64,000 nt of DNA from Opitutus sp. (GCA_024998815.1 JACEUQ010000002.1:1502501-1566500); one strand, 5' to 3'; shown: positions 52,081-60,871, numbered from the stretch's first letter. Notes: generated by a model from the letters alone, not told the origin. Translations and numbers: made by a program.

Positions 52081-52225
52081 GGATCGAAGTATTTCGTCGA
52101 TTTTGCAGTACCGGCACATCCGTTAATTCGGAGGGTACGGCCTATTAGGCGCGTGTCTCTCGAAGCTCCGCCGGCGCTACTTTCGATTGCCGCCGCGCTT
52201 TCCTCGTTCAACTTCGCCCCGGTCC

Positions 52226-53026
52226 ATGATTCCCAATGTCCTTAGTATCGCCGGCGTCGACCCTTCGGGGGGCGCGGGGCTTTTCGCCGATTTAAAAACC
52301 TTCGCCGCCCTCGGCGCCTACGGCACCGGTGTCGTCGCCGCCCTCACCGCGCAAAACACCCAGGGCGTCACTGGCGTTTTCCCCGTACCTGTCGCATTCA
52401 TCGCCCAGCAAATCGACACCCTGTTGGCCGACGTGCGCATCGACGCGGTCAAACTCGGCATGTTGGGCAACGCCGAGGTCGTCACCACCGTGGCCGCCGC
52501 CGTACGCCGCCACGCATTTCGACACCTGGTTCTCGACCCCGTGATGGTTTCCACCAGCGGACACCGCCTGATCGAACCCGACGCGGTCGACGCCCTGCGC
52601 CGCGAACTGGTGCCGCTCGCCGAAATCATCACGCCCAACCTGCCCGAAGCCGAGGTGCTGCTCAATTGCCCGCCCCTGCGCACCCTCGCCGACATGCGTG
52701 TCGCCGCGCGGGCGTTGCACCAACTCGGCCCGCGCCTCGTCGTGCTCAAAGGCGGCCACCTCGACGGCGAAACCAGCGTCGACGTGGTGGATGACGGCGT
52801 GACCCAGGTGGAACTGCCTGCGGTGCGAATTATTACAAAAAACACACACGGCACCGGTTGCACGCTCTCGGCGGCCATCGCGGCGCTATTGCCGCGTCAC
52901 GACCAGCCGCTCGACGCGATCCGCGCCGCCAAAGCCTACCTCACCGCCGCGCTGGCCGCCGCCGACCAATTAAATATCGGGAAAGGTCACGGACCGGTTC
53001 ATCATTTTCATCATTTGTGGCGATAA
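52226..53026 (+). CDS. thiD: Hydroxymethylpyrimidine/phosphomethylpyrimidine kinase
   Basis: ThiD phosphorylates HMP and then HMP-P for thiamine synthesis. The 266 residues start at ATG 52226 and match throughout: LSIAGVDPSGGAGLFADLKTF, ALTAQNTQGVTGVFPVP, DPVMVSTSGHRLIEPDAVDALR, TPNLPEAEVLL, VVLKGGHLDGE and the anion-hole and catalytic-base loop TKNTHGTGCTLSAAIAALL. No thi gene is adjacent and I see no TPP riboswitch upstream. It precedes clpP by 66 bp on the same strand. Confidence 0.95.
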   Translation: MIPNVLSIAGVDPSGGAGLFADLKTFAALGAYGTGVVAALTAQNTQGVTGVFPVPVAFIAQQIDTLLADVRIDAVKLGMLGNAEVVTTVAAAVRRHAFRHLVLDPVMVSTSGHRLIEPDAVDALRRELVPLAEIITPNLPEAEVLLNCPPLRTLADMRVAARALHQLGPRLVVLKGGHLDGETSVDVVDDGVTQVELPAVRIITKNTHGTGCTLSAAIAALLPRHDQPLDAIRAAKAYLTAALAAADQLNIGKGHGPVHHFHHLWR

Positions 53027-53092
53027 GTAGCCTGCCCGGCATCGCGCCTGAGCACTTGCCAAGCCCCTTCACACCTACACATTCCACCACCT

Positions 53093-53758
53093 ATGCATTT
53101 CGATAACCTCCAGCCCGGTCTGAGCGCTCCCCTGCCCCGCCTCGATGACGACGAGGATGAAGACGAAAATGACGACAAGGCGTGCGATAAAGCCGCCAAG
53201 AAGTCCTCCGCCCCCGTTGCCATGCTCATCCAGAAAAAGTTTCTCGATGATCGTAAACTTTTTCTCTGGGGCGCGGTGACCGACGAAACCGCCAAGGACA
53301 TCACCGAAAAGCTCCTCTACCTCGACGCCATCGGCCCGGGTAAAGAGATCTATTTTTACATCAACACTCCCGGCGGTTCCATCACCGCGGGCATGGCGGT
53401 GTACGACACCATGCAGATGATTTCCTCGCCGATCACGGTCATCGTGACCGGCATGGCGGCCTCCATGGGCTCGATTTTGCTCTCCGGCGCGCCCAAAGGC
53501 CGTCGCCTGCTGTTCCCGCACTCGCGCGTGCTCATCCACCAACCGCTCATCTCGGGTCGCATGGTCGGCCCTGCAACCGACATCAACATTCAGGCCAAAG
53601 AGATGGAAAAACTCCGCTTTGAACTGAACGAGATTTTGGCCAAGGCTTCGGGCCAGCCGATCGAAGTGATCAACCGCGACACGGACCGCGATTTCTACCT
53701 CAACGCCCAAGAGGCGATCGCCTACGGTTTGGCCGACAAGATCGTCGACAAACTGTAA
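53093..53758 (+). CDS. clpP: ATP-dependent Clp protease proteolytic subunit
   Basis: The 221-residue ClpP has the triad Ser124 (GMAASMGS), His149 (PHSRVLIHQP) and Asp198, with the Ser-His distance of 25 residues as in E. coli ClpP. KKFLDDRKLFLWGAVTDETAKDI and YFYINTPGGSITAGMAVYDTM are typical. An unusual acidic stretch lies in the N-terminal extension at about 18-30 (DDDEDEDENDD), followed by a Lys-rich patch; this would be near the axial pore or be removed as a propeptide. No clpX or clpA is adjacent, so the ATPase partner is encoded elsewhere. Confidence 0.95.
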   Translation: MHFDNLQPGLSAPLPRLDDDEDEDENDDKACDKAAKKSSAPVAMLIQKKFLDDRKLFLWGAVTDETAKDITEKLLYLDAIGPGKEIYFYINTPGGSITAGMAVYDTMQMISSPITVIVTGMAASMGSILLSGAPKGRRLLFPHSRVLIHQPLISGRMVGPATDINIQAKEMEKLRFELNEILAKASGQPIEVINRDTDRDFYLNAQEAIAYGLADKIVDKL

Positions 53759-53765
53759 GGGTGAA

Positions 53766-54235
53766 GCGTGCGGCATCCTTGAGCTCACGCTCAAGGCCAC
53801 ACGCTTCGCGAGCACACTCATGGCATCCTTGAGCTCACGCTCAAGGCCACACGCTACTCGAGGACACTCCGCGTGGCCTTGAGCGTGAGCTCAAGGTGTT
53901 TGCCCTGGGGTAGCCGCTGCCCCACGAACCGATTTCATTAAGCTCATAAGTTGAGGCGTGCGGCATCCTTGAGCTCACGCTCAAGGCCACACGCTTCGCG
54001 AGCACACTCATGGCATCCTTGAGCTCACGCTCAAGGCCACACGCTACTCGAGGACACTCCGCGTGGCCTTGAGCGTGAGCTCAAGGTGTTTGCCCTGGGG
54101 TAGCCGCTGTCCCACGAACCGATTTCATTAAGCTCATAAGTTGAGGCGTGCGGCATCCTTGAGCTCACGCTCAAGGCCACACGCTTCGCGAGCACACTCA
54201 TGGCAGACTTGAGCTCACGCTCAAGGCCACACCCG
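53766..54235. repeat. 190-bp tandem repeat array, about 2.5 units
   Basis: Units start at 53766, 53956 and 54146, with a constant 190-bp period. Units 1 and 2 differ by one visible base (GCTGCCCCACG versus GCTGTCCCACG). Each unit holds three GAGCTCACGCTCAAGGCCAC-type segments (two in one orientation and one inverted) and ends GATTTCATTAAGCTCATAAG. It is derived from the MITE-like family. No ORF is supported inside. Confidence 0.92.
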
Positions 54236-54257
54236 TGGTGAACACACGCCCCGTATA

Positions 54258-54710
54258 TTACGGGGTGTTAACCAGACCGGTGCACAAGCTCTTGAGGGTG
54301 ATTACGTCCTGTTCGGCGAGGGTCACGTGAAGGGCGCTCTTCACTTGGGCATGCACCACACCGGGATTGTTTTGCAGGTAGTCTTGCGCGGCCAAGGTGA
54401 CCTTGGGGCTGAGCACAATGCTGTGCGCCACCGTGCCTAGCGGGGGCAGGCCAATCGGCTCCTCGTCATCAATGGTGCCCATGGATTTTTCGCCCAACAT
54501 GAGCTTGTGGGTGGAACTGCTCGCCACCAGCGGCACCGGGTTCGGGTTGGTAAAACACAGCCAGAGCACTCCGCATTCGCCGGTCATACCCAAGCCCTCA
54601 ATGCGCGCAGTCGGGGGCACAATTTCGGCCTCCCGCGCGGTTTGGCAGCCAGCCAAACTCAACGCCGACGACAACCCAACGAGAAGAATCCCGGTGCGCA
54701 TGGGACGCAA
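54258..54710 (-). CDS. Small lipoprotein, LEA14/WHy-like
   Basis: The 150 residues have a lipoprotein signal (MRPMRTGILLVGLSSALS, lipobox LAGC). The mature part, VLWLCFTNPNPVPLVASSSTHKLMLGEKSMGTIDDEEPIGLPPLGTVAHSIVLSPKV, has the pattern of LEA type 2/WHy domains: an NPNP motif followed by a strand, an added-charge loop and a hydrophobic strand. Such domains are linked to desiccation or envelope stress, which here is only inferred. The ATG is 54710. It may share a transcript with the small membrane-protein ORF upstream at 55027. Confidence 0.75.
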   Translation of the reverse strand: MRPMRTGILLVGLSSALSLAGCQTAREAEIVPPTARIEGLGMTGECGVLWLCFTNPNPVPLVASSSTHKLMLGEKSMGTIDDEEPIGLPPLGTVAHSIVLSPKVTLAAQDYLQNNPGVVHAQVKSALHVTLAEQDVITLKSLCTGLVNTP

Positions 54711-54754
54711 TCAACGCGTCCTTCCCACGAGCGCAAACGAGGCACTAGATTTTC

Positions 54755-55027
54755 CTAAAAGAAAGCCAGCGCTCTGGCGCTTTCCAGCGCCACCCAACCC
54801 GCACCCAACGCAGCCGTCAGCACGACCACGACGCGGGTGAGCTTTTGCAGGCGCAAGCGCCGATCGTAGCGGTCGGAATTGCGACTGTGGCTGCCCTGCA
54901 GCGCCATAAAACTGGCGAATTTACCGTTGTGCACGGGCGTGTTCCAGTCGCGCTCATCCCGCCCCAAGCCGCGAACAAAGGTCGGCAGGCGGAGATAACG
55001 CAGGAGTTGGAGCAAGGCACGAATCAC
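54755..55027 (-). CDS. Small hypothetical membrane protein
   Basis: The 90 residues have no recognised family. A basic N-terminal half (LRLPTFVRGLGRDERDWNTPVHNGKF) is followed by a single C-terminal membrane helix (VVVVLTAALGAGWVALESA). It is 44 bp upstream of the lipoprotein gene in the same direction. The start at 55027 is the first possible ATG-type start in the frame, but support is moderate. Confidence 0.5.
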   Translation of the reverse strand: MIRALLQLLRYLRLPTFVRGLGRDERDWNTPVHNGKFASFMALQGSHSRNSDRYDRRLRLQKLTRVVVVLTAALGAGWVALESARALAFF

Positions 55028-55172
55028 GATGCACTCAACATCAGCGCGTCTTGCGCAATCTCAAGTGGGAACTCGGCGACGTGCTCATTTTAACCGTTAA
55101 TTCGCAGGCCCGCCGCGACCCGTCCACACGGCGGTCCACTTCATACCCTGTCGCACGCAAAGACATAAAAAC

Positions 55173-55268
55173 GAACCGGTTTACCGCTAATGGCCGCTAA
55201 TGAAAAACAGTGATCCAGTGCTTCTGAATTAGCGTATCTTAGCGTTCATTAGCGGTTAAAAATTCCGT
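55173..55268. repeat. Inverted repeat of the TTAACCGCTAATGAACACTAA family
   Basis: The left arm GGTTTACCGCTAATGGCCGC and the right arm GCGTTCATTAGCGGTTAAAA enclose AGTGATCCAGTGCTTCTGAA. It occupies the centre of the gap 55028-55427. The rest of the gap shows no riboswitch or gene. Confidence 0.8.
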
Positions 55269-55427
55269 TGCTCGATGGTTGTAGGCTTGGTTGCTGATGC
55301 GGTGAGCCTGAATTGTTGCCCAGTTTTTATGCGTAAGAATGAAAAAGGCATAAGTCCTCGACGTGCTGAAAATTTGAGTGGTTTTCCCGCAGCAGACTCG
55401 GCAATTTCGCCCGCTTTAACGACTGCC

Positions 55428-56735
55428 ATGCACCACTTCCACTACACCGCCTCCAACCTTCACTGTGAATCCGTCGATCTCGCCGAGATCGTCCACCTTT
55501 ACGGTACGCCGACCTACGTCTACAGCGCCGCAACCATGGCGGATAACTACAACCGCCTAGCCAAGAGCATGGCCGGTCTGGATTTGCAGATCTGCTACGC
55601 GATGAAGGCCAACTCCAACATCGCCCTGCTGCGGCATTTTTCCAACCTCGGCGCGGGCTTCGATTTGGTGAGCGGCGGCGAGATCCAGCGCGTGCTGGCG
55701 GCGGGCGCCAACGTGAAGACCAGCGTGTTCGCCGGCATCGGCAAAACCGAGGCGGAGATCCAGCTCGCCCTCGAAAACGGGATTTTCTCGTTCCACGTTG
55801 AGAGCGAGCCGGAGCTGGCGCGCATCAACCACGTCGCCGGCAAACTGGGTGTTAAGGCGCCGATCGCCATCCGGGTGAACCCCGACGTGGACGCCAAAAC
55901 CCACGCCAAAATCACCACCGGCAAGAGTGACAACAAGTTTGGCATCCCGCTGCAAAACGCCGCCGCCGCCTACGCCGCCGCCGCCCAGTATCCGCACATC
56001 ACCATCAAGGGCGTTCAGATGCACATCGGCTCCCAGCTCACCTCGGTCGCCCCGTTCGTCGAGGCGGTGAAGAAGATCACGCCGTTCGTCGAGCAGCTCA
56101 AGGCCACCTACGGCATCACCTATTTCTCGATCGGCGGGGGCATGGGTATCGTTTACAAGGACGCCCTCGCCAGCGGCCAGCAGGCGTGGTGGGACGCTCA
56201 GCCCGTCGAGCAGCGCCCGCTCACCCCGGAAACCTACGGTGAGGCGCTGGTGCCGTTGCTGCAGCCGCTGGGCCTTAAAATCGTGCTCGAGCACGGTCGC
56301 TTCATGGTGGGCAACGCCGGCGCGCTGATCGCCGAGGTCGAGCACCTCAAGCAGGGCGCGAGCAAAAACTTCCTCATCGTCGACGCCGCCATGAACGACC
56401 TGGTGCGCCCGGCGATGTACGACAGTTTCCACGAGATCGTGCCCTTGCAGCGCGACACCACCCGCCGCGCCCTGGTGGCCGACGTGGTCGGCCCGATCTG
56501 CGAAAGCGGCGACTGTTTTGCCAAGGACCGCCAGTTGCAGGCTGTCGGCGAGGGTGAACACATCGCCTTCCTGAGTGCCGGCGCCTACGGTTTCACCATG
56601 GCCAGCCGCTACAACACCCGCTCCATGGCTGCCGAGGTGCTCGTCCAGGGCGCAACCTTCGAGCTGATCAACGCCCGCGAAACCTTCGCCCAACAAATCG
56701 CCAACGAGACGATTCCGGCGTTCCTCAAGCGCTGA
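55428..56735 (+). CDS. lysA: Diaminopimelate decarboxylase
   Basis: LysA makes lysine from meso-diaminopimelate. The 435 residues start at ATG 55428 (MHHFHYTASNLHCESVDLAEI); an ORF extension to 55275 passes the repeat edge and lacks similarity. The PLP Lys is in LQICYAMKANSNIALL. GAGFDLVSGGEIQR, RVNPDVDAKTHAKITTGKSDNKFGI, GVQMHIGSQL and SIGGGMGI line the active site, and the partner-subunit motif CESGDCFAKDR is complete, followed by GAYGFTMASRYNTR. Normal length. Likely monocistronic or with gpsA 224 bp downstream across a repeat. Confidence 0.95.
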   Translation: MHHFHYTASNLHCESVDLAEIVHLYGTPTYVYSAATMADNYNRLAKSMAGLDLQICYAMKANSNIALLRHFSNLGAGFDLVSGGEIQRVLAAGANVKTSVFAGIGKTEAEIQLALENGIFSFHVESEPELARINHVAGKLGVKAPIAIRVNPDVDAKTHAKITTGKSDNKFGIPLQNAAAAYAAAAQYPHITIKGVQMHIGSQLTSVAPFVEAVKKITPFVEQLKATYGITYFSIGGGMGIVYKDALASGQQAWWDAQPVEQRPLTPETYGEALVPLLQPLGLKIVLEHGRFMVGNAGALIAEVEHLKQGASKNFLIVDAAMNDLVRPAMYDSFHEIVPLQRDTTRRALVADVVGPICESGDCFAKDRQLQAVGEGEHIAFLSAGAYGFTMASRYNTRSMAAEVLVQGATFELINARETFAQQIANETIPAFLKR

Positions 56736-56830
56736 GTTAGGTGCCCACGGAACACACGGACTAGACGGAAGAATCGGAGCGGTGCGCTGCGGTAGGCCGA
56801 AAGGCACGACGCTGCATTTAGCTCCGAAAA

Positions 56831-56887
56831 GTAGCGCAGACTTCCAGTCTGCAGTCGCGTTCGGAGCAGACTGGAAGTCTGCGCTAC
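56831..56887. repeat. Inverted pair of GTAGCGCAGACTTCCAG repeats
   Basis: Arms 56831-56853 and 56865-56887 with a short spacer (AGTCGCGTTCGG). It lies between lysA and gpsA. A GTGCCCACGGAACACACGGA motif at 56741 recurs in variant form at 50100-50120. Confidence 0.85.
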
Positions 56888-56959
56888 TTTTTATGGCCGC
56901 GATGGCCCCCGTTGTTTTTTCCGTGTGTTCGGCGAGTTACGCGGGCTAATTCTTTGCCC

Positions 56960-57958
56960 ATGAATTTTGCCATCATCGGTGCCGGAGCCTGGGGTACGGC
57001 GGTTGCCATCCATCTGACGCGTCTTAACCACACGGTCACCTTGGTGCCGCGCCGCTTCGAACAGGCGCTCGCCCTCGCCTCCACCCGCGAAAACTCCGAC
57101 TACCTGCCAGGCATCGCTTTGCCGCTCAGCCTGCAACTCGGCCACGAGCTCACGCCCGTCCTTATGGAGGCGGACGTCATCCTGCTCGCCTGCCCTTCCC
57201 AGGCGTTGCGCGAAACCTGCGAACGGGTCCGCCAAAACCTCGGCCTCGCCACCCAGCTCAAGCTGGTCGTGTCGTTGGTCAAAGGCCTGGAATTGGGCAC
57301 CCACTTGCGGCCCAGCGAGGTCATCGCGGCCGTGCTGCCGCAGGTCGCCGTCGGCGTGCTCAGCGGCCCCACCAACGCCGCCGAAGTCGCCCGCGGTCGC
57401 CCCGCCGCCATGGTGCTCGCCGCGAAGAAGACCGATGCGTTTCTCGCCGAGGTGCAGGCCGCGTTGAGCGGGCCGACGTTGCGCGTCTACACCAGCGACG
57501 ACGTGGCCGGAGTGGAGTTCGGCGGCTGCCTTAAAAACGTCTATGCGATCGCCGCCGGCTGCTGCGACGGGCTGAAGCTCGGCGACAACGCCAGGGCCGC
57601 ACTGCTCACCCGCGCGTTGGCCGAAATGGTACGAGTCGGCTTGGCGTTGGGCGCAAAGGCGGAGACCTTTTACGGGCTGGGCGGGTTCGGGGATTTGGTG
57701 GCCACGTGCACGGGCGCGTGGAGCCGCAACCGCACATTTGGACAACGCCTCGGCGAGGGCGCCAAAGCGGTCGATTTGTTGGCCGGCAGCAAGGCGGTCG
57801 TCGAGGGCTACCGCACCACCGCGTCGTTTTACGGACTTTGCCGGGAACGCGGCATCGACGCGCCGATTTTGAAGGAAGGCTACCGCATCCTTTACGAGGG
57901 CAAACCGCCGGCCGAAGCGCTCATGGCCCTCATGAGCCGCGAACTGCGCCGGGAGTGA
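56960..57958 (+). CDS. gpsA: NAD(P)-dependent glycerol-3-phosphate dehydrogenase
   Basis: GpsA makes sn-glycerol-3-phosphate for phospholipids. The 332 residues begin at ATG 56960 with the nucleotide fold NFAIIGAGAWGTAVAIHL. ILLACPSQALRETCERV, the catalytic Lys region LVVSLVKGLELG, LSGPTNAAEVARGRPAAMVLA and VAGVEFGGCLKNVYAIAAGCCDGL all match, as does the substrate motif SRNRTFGQRLGEG. Complete and of typical length. The frame is open up to 56912, but only this start gives the fold at residue 2. Confidence 0.95.
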   Translation: MNFAIIGAGAWGTAVAIHLTRLNHTVTLVPRRFEQALALASTRENSDYLPGIALPLSLQLGHELTPVLMEADVILLACPSQALRETCERVRQNLGLATQLKLVVSLVKGLELGTHLRPSEVIAAVLPQVAVGVLSGPTNAAEVARGRPAAMVLAAKKTDAFLAEVQAALSGPTLRVYTSDDVAGVEFGGCLKNVYAIAAGCCDGLKLGDNARAALLTRALAEMVRVGLALGAKAETFYGLGGFGDLVATCTGAWSRNRTFGQRLGEGAKAVDLLAGSKAVVEGYRTTASFYGLCRERGIDAPILKEGYRILYEGKPPAEALMALMSRELRRE

Positions 57959-58693
57959 GGCTAGTGCCGGCGGAAAAGCCTGGGGCCGAGCCATTAGACG
58001 GACTTGCGCTCTGATACCATTTCGCGATCAAAGAAATACAAACGAACCATTTTAACCACTAATGAACACGAATTTCCACTAATAAAAACAAGGGATTCGT
58101 CGCTTCTTGATTAGTGTATCTTAGTGTTCATTAGTGGTTAAAAATCCGGTTGTTTTAAGGTTGGATGATGGGTCGCTACTGACGTGATCACGGTAGTGGT
58201 CGGGTTTTAATGCGTTTGAATGCAAAAGGGTATGAGGTCGAAATAGTAGTTGGTCGCCGCATTCGCCGGCTGCCCCACGGCCAAAGCCAGAGCGGTAGCC
58301 ACCTTCAGCCCAAAAGGGCATACCCTCCAAAACCACTGGTTTTGCCTCACACCTCAACCGCCTTCCATTTTTTCAAAAAAACCTAATCCATAAGCCTTTA
58401 CAAAAAAATAATGCAACAAAACCAATGGAAACATTAATCGCCTGAAGCCTAATTGATTGCCGTAATTTTCCGCAAAAAAAGCGTGACTGAGCAGGTTCGC
58501 AGCGGTCCTCCGCATCAAAATCCAAAACGGCCTAAATCAGGACACCCGCGAGGCATCCCGGCGTGATGCGTTGCGCGTTCAGGTTAAAACGGGATTTCAG
58601 CCCATCCCAGATGACAAGGTGAACGTTGTGATTAACGTCGGCGCGCTCCGCTTCCGTTGGCTCCCCGCACCGCACGCACATTTAAAAATCTTC
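57959..58693. other. Intergenic region gpsA-photolyase with a repeat at 58049-58147
   Basis: The gap is 735 bp. It contains an inverted repeat (left arm TTTTAACCACTAATGAACAC, right arm GTTCATTAGTGGTTAAAA) enclosing AAACAAGGGATTCGTCGC. From 58370 to 58450 it is AT-rich (AAAAAAATAATGCAAC), unlike the surroundings, and could hold the photolyase promoter. No gene is supported. Confidence 0.6.
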
Positions 58694-60280
58694 ATGCGCT
58701 CCCTCGTTCTGGTTCTTGGCGACCAACTCAACGCCGACTCCTCGGCCTTCGACGGCTTTGATCCCGCGTTCGATGCGGTCTGGATGGCGGAGGTCGCCGA
58801 GGAATCCGAGCACGTGCCCTCAACCCAGCCGCGCATCGCGATCTTCCTGGCCGCCATGCGCCACCACCGCGAGTCACTGCTGGCGCGCGGGGTTACCGTC
58901 CACTACACCCCGCTCGACCACCCCGCCAACACCCAGACGCTCGCCGGCGAAATCGGCCGCGCCGCCCGCCACCTTGCGCCCGCGCGGCTCATCCTGACCG
59001 AGCCCGGCGAACACCGGGTTCGCCTTGCAATCGAAACGGCCGCCGCGTCCATCGGGCTCCCGCTGGAAATCCGCCCCGACCGCCATTTCCTGTGCTCGCT
59101 GGAGCGCTTTCGCCAACACGCGGCGGAGCGCAAACTGCTGCGCATGGAGTTTTTTTATCGCGACATGCGCCGTCTGCACGGCGTGTTGCTCACCGCTGAG
59201 GACGAACCTGAGGGAGGCCAATGGAATTTCGACCACGACAACCGGGGCAGTTTCCCCAAAAGCGGGCCGGAGCCGTTGCCCGCTCCCGTCGCGTTTCCAC
59301 CCGACCCGATCACCGCTGAGGTGCTCACGCTGGTCGGCACGCGATTCGCCCGCCACGCGGGCAGCCTTGCGAGTTTCGACTGGCCGCTCACCCCGGCTCA
59401 GGCACAGCTCGCACTGGCGGATTTCATCGCCCATCGGCTCGCGTTGTTTGGCCAGTATCAGGACGCGATTTGGACCGGCGAACCCTGGCTTTACCACTCG
59501 CGCCTGTCGGCGGCCCTGAACCTCAAACTGCTCGATCCGCGCGACGTGATCCGAGCGGCCGAAACCGCCTACCGCGAGGGCCGCGTCAGCCTGGCCAGCG
59601 CCGAGGGATTTATCCGCCAAATCCTCGGCTGGCGCGAGTATGTGCGCGGGATTTATTGGCTGAAAATGCCTACGTACGGCGAACTCAACGCGCTCGGGGC
59701 CGACCAGCCGTTGCCGGGGTTTTATTGGACGGGCAAAACCGAAATGGCCTGCCTGCGCGACGCCATCGGTCAGACCCTCCAGCACGGTTATGCGCACCAC
59801 ATCCAGCGGCTGATGGTGACCGGGCTTTACTCGCTGCTGCTGGGGGTGCGGCCGAAGGAAATCTGCGCGTGGTACCTCGGGGTGTATGTCGATGCGGTCG
59901 AGTGGGTGGAGTTGCCCAACACCCTCGGCATGTCGCAATACGCCGACGGCGGGCTGATGGCCTCGAAACCCTATGTGGCCACGGGCAATTACATCGACCG
60001 CATGAGTAACGCCTGCGCCGGCTGCCGCTTCGACCCGGCCCTGCGCGTGGGCGAAACGGCGTGCCCCGTAACCACGTTGTACTGGGACTTTTTGCTTCGC
60101 CACGAACGCCTGCTTGCGGGCAACCCACGCATGAGTTTGCAGGTTAAAAATCTCGCCCGCCTGAGCCCCGCCGAAGTGGGCGCTATCCAAACGCGCGCCG
60201 CCGAAATCCGCGCGCTTGGCGGCGCGCCGCAACCCGCCCAGCCCGCCCTGGGCGAGCCGGGCGATTGGTTTAGCCGGTGA
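58694..60280 (+). CDS. Iron-sulfur bacterial cryptochrome/(6-4) photolyase (PhrB type)
   Basis: The 528-residue flavoprotein starts at ATG 58694 (MRSLVLVLGDQLNADSSAFDGF). It belongs to the photolyase-related group that binds FAD, a lumazine antenna and a [4Fe-4S] cluster. The four cluster cysteines are C353, C441, C444 and C457 (CLRDAIG; CAGC; ETACPVT), exactly three more than in Agrobacterium PhrB (350, 438, 441, 454). FAD-site features include ILGWREYVRGIYW, YAHHIQRLMVTGLYSLLLG and YVDAVEWVELPNTLGMSQYADGG. It would repair UV-induced (6-4) photoproducts with blue light. DUF2256, its common companion, follows. Confidence 0.93.
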   Translation: MRSLVLVLGDQLNADSSAFDGFDPAFDAVWMAEVAEESEHVPSTQPRIAIFLAAMRHHRESLLARGVTVHYTPLDHPANTQTLAGEIGRAARHLAPARLILTEPGEHRVRLAIETAAASIGLPLEIRPDRHFLCSLERFRQHAAERKLLRMEFFYRDMRRLHGVLLTAEDEPEGGQWNFDHDNRGSFPKSGPEPLPAPVAFPPDPITAEVLTLVGTRFARHAGSLASFDWPLTPAQAQLALADFIAHRLALFGQYQDAIWTGEPWLYHSRLSAALNLKLLDPRDVIRAAETAYREGRVSLASAEGFIRQILGWREYVRGIYWLKMPTYGELNALGADQPLPGFYWTGKTEMACLRDAIGQTLQHGYAHHIQRLMVTGLYSLLLGVRPKEICAWYLGVYVDAVEWVELPNTLGMSQYADGGLMASKPYVATGNYIDRMSNACAGCRFDPALRVGETACPVTTLYWDFLLRHERLLAGNPRMSLQVKNLARLSPAEVGAIQTRAAEIRALGGAPQPAQPALGEPGDWFSR

Positions 60281-60297
60281 TTTCAGCCGATCCGCCG

Positions 60298-60474
60298 ATG
60301 CCCAAAATGCGCCAAAAATCCGATCTGCCAGTGAAAACGTGTGCCGTATGCGCACGCCCGTTTAGTTGGCGCAAGAAATGGGAAAAGGTCTGGGACGAGG
60401 TGAAATACTGTTCCGACGGCTGCCGAAAACGAAGTCGAGGGGCTAAAAACGTCCAGCCCATCAGGCATCCTTGA
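60298..60474 (+). CDS. DUF2256 zinc-finger-like small protein
   Basis: The 58 residues (ATG 60298) have the DUF2256 pattern: KTCAVCARPFSWRKKWEKVWDEVKYCSDGCRKRSRG, with CxxC...CxxxC, likely zinc binding. Genes of this family very often follow iron-sulfur photolyases, as here, 17 bp after the stop. GTG 60277, overlapping the photolyase stop, is an alternative start. The stop TGA (60472-60474) lies in a GAGCTCACGCTCAAGGCCAC repeat half-site (60471-60492), so the tail PIRHP may be partly repeat-derived. Confidence 0.85.
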   Translation: MPKMRQKSDLPVKTCAVCARPFSWRKKWEKVWDEVKYCSDGCRKRSRGAKNVQPIRHP

Positions 60475-60603
60475 GCTCACGCTCAAGGCCACGTCCAGCA
60501 GCGCATGTACGCGTCAACCGAAACGACGCCCGCCACGCACTTCATGCCCTACGTGCCCCAAAAACCAGCCCCCACCCACCCCCGCCCCCGCGTTTTGATA
60601 AAA

Positions 60604-60640
60604 CAAAAAAGCCCGTAAATCCTTCGATTTACGGGCTTTT
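60604..60640 (-). terminator. Rho-independent terminator next to the tRNA fragment
   Basis: GCCCGTAAAT and ATTTACGGGC (60611-60636) form a 10-bp stem with a 6-nt loop, with T-runs on both sides, so it could stop transcription in both directions. On the minus strand it lies 10 bp after the tRNA 3' end, the usual place for a tRNA terminator. Confidence 0.85.
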
Positions 60641-60646
60641 AGAAAC

Positions 60647-60671
60647 TGGCGTCCCCACGGGGATTCGAACC
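60647..60671 (-). other. tRNA 3'-end fragment: probable attachment site of a second element
   Basis: On the minus strand GGTTCGAATCCCCGTGGGGA continues as CGCCA: a T loop (TTCGAAT), the 3' side of the T stem, a 7-nt acceptor strand and CCA. The upstream minus-strand sequence (right of 60671) cannot form the 5' T stem, anticodon arm or 5' acceptor. A tRNA 3' end with its terminator but without its 5' half is the mark of an element inserted in a tRNA gene. The full tRNA is expected at the far end, outside the window. Confidence 0.7.
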
Positions 60672-60871
60672 ACTCCCAAGTAAATAGCGAAAAGCCTTCG
60701 TTTAGTGTGCTTTATATTGGTATTTAGTGGTTTGAGACAGGAAGGAAACTAACCCTAACTGCGCCTAAGTGAAGCCAGAAACACCTTTGCTGGCAAATCG
60801 CTGACAAATAATTTCGGGGGCATAAGAGGGAGGGCTGCGATTCAGGGGACGCAATCAGCGGGCAACCCTCC

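Noticed and set aside
53766-54235. Tandem repeats as a CRISPR array
   Set aside because: The 190-bp unit, internal palindromes and lack of unique spacers or cas genes rule this out.
55557-56807. 416-residue minus-strand ORF opposite lysA
   Set aside because: LysA is complete and highly conserved on the plus strand; the opposing ORF has no motif.
58874-60355. 493-residue minus-strand ORF opposite the photolyase
   Set aside because: The photolyase has all four cluster cysteines and FAD motifs on the plus strand; the minus ORF has no start context or domain.
60647-60671. Complete tRNA or tmRNA gene on the minus strand
   Set aside because: The sequence to the right cannot form the 5' acceptor, D arm or anticodon arm within any normal length.
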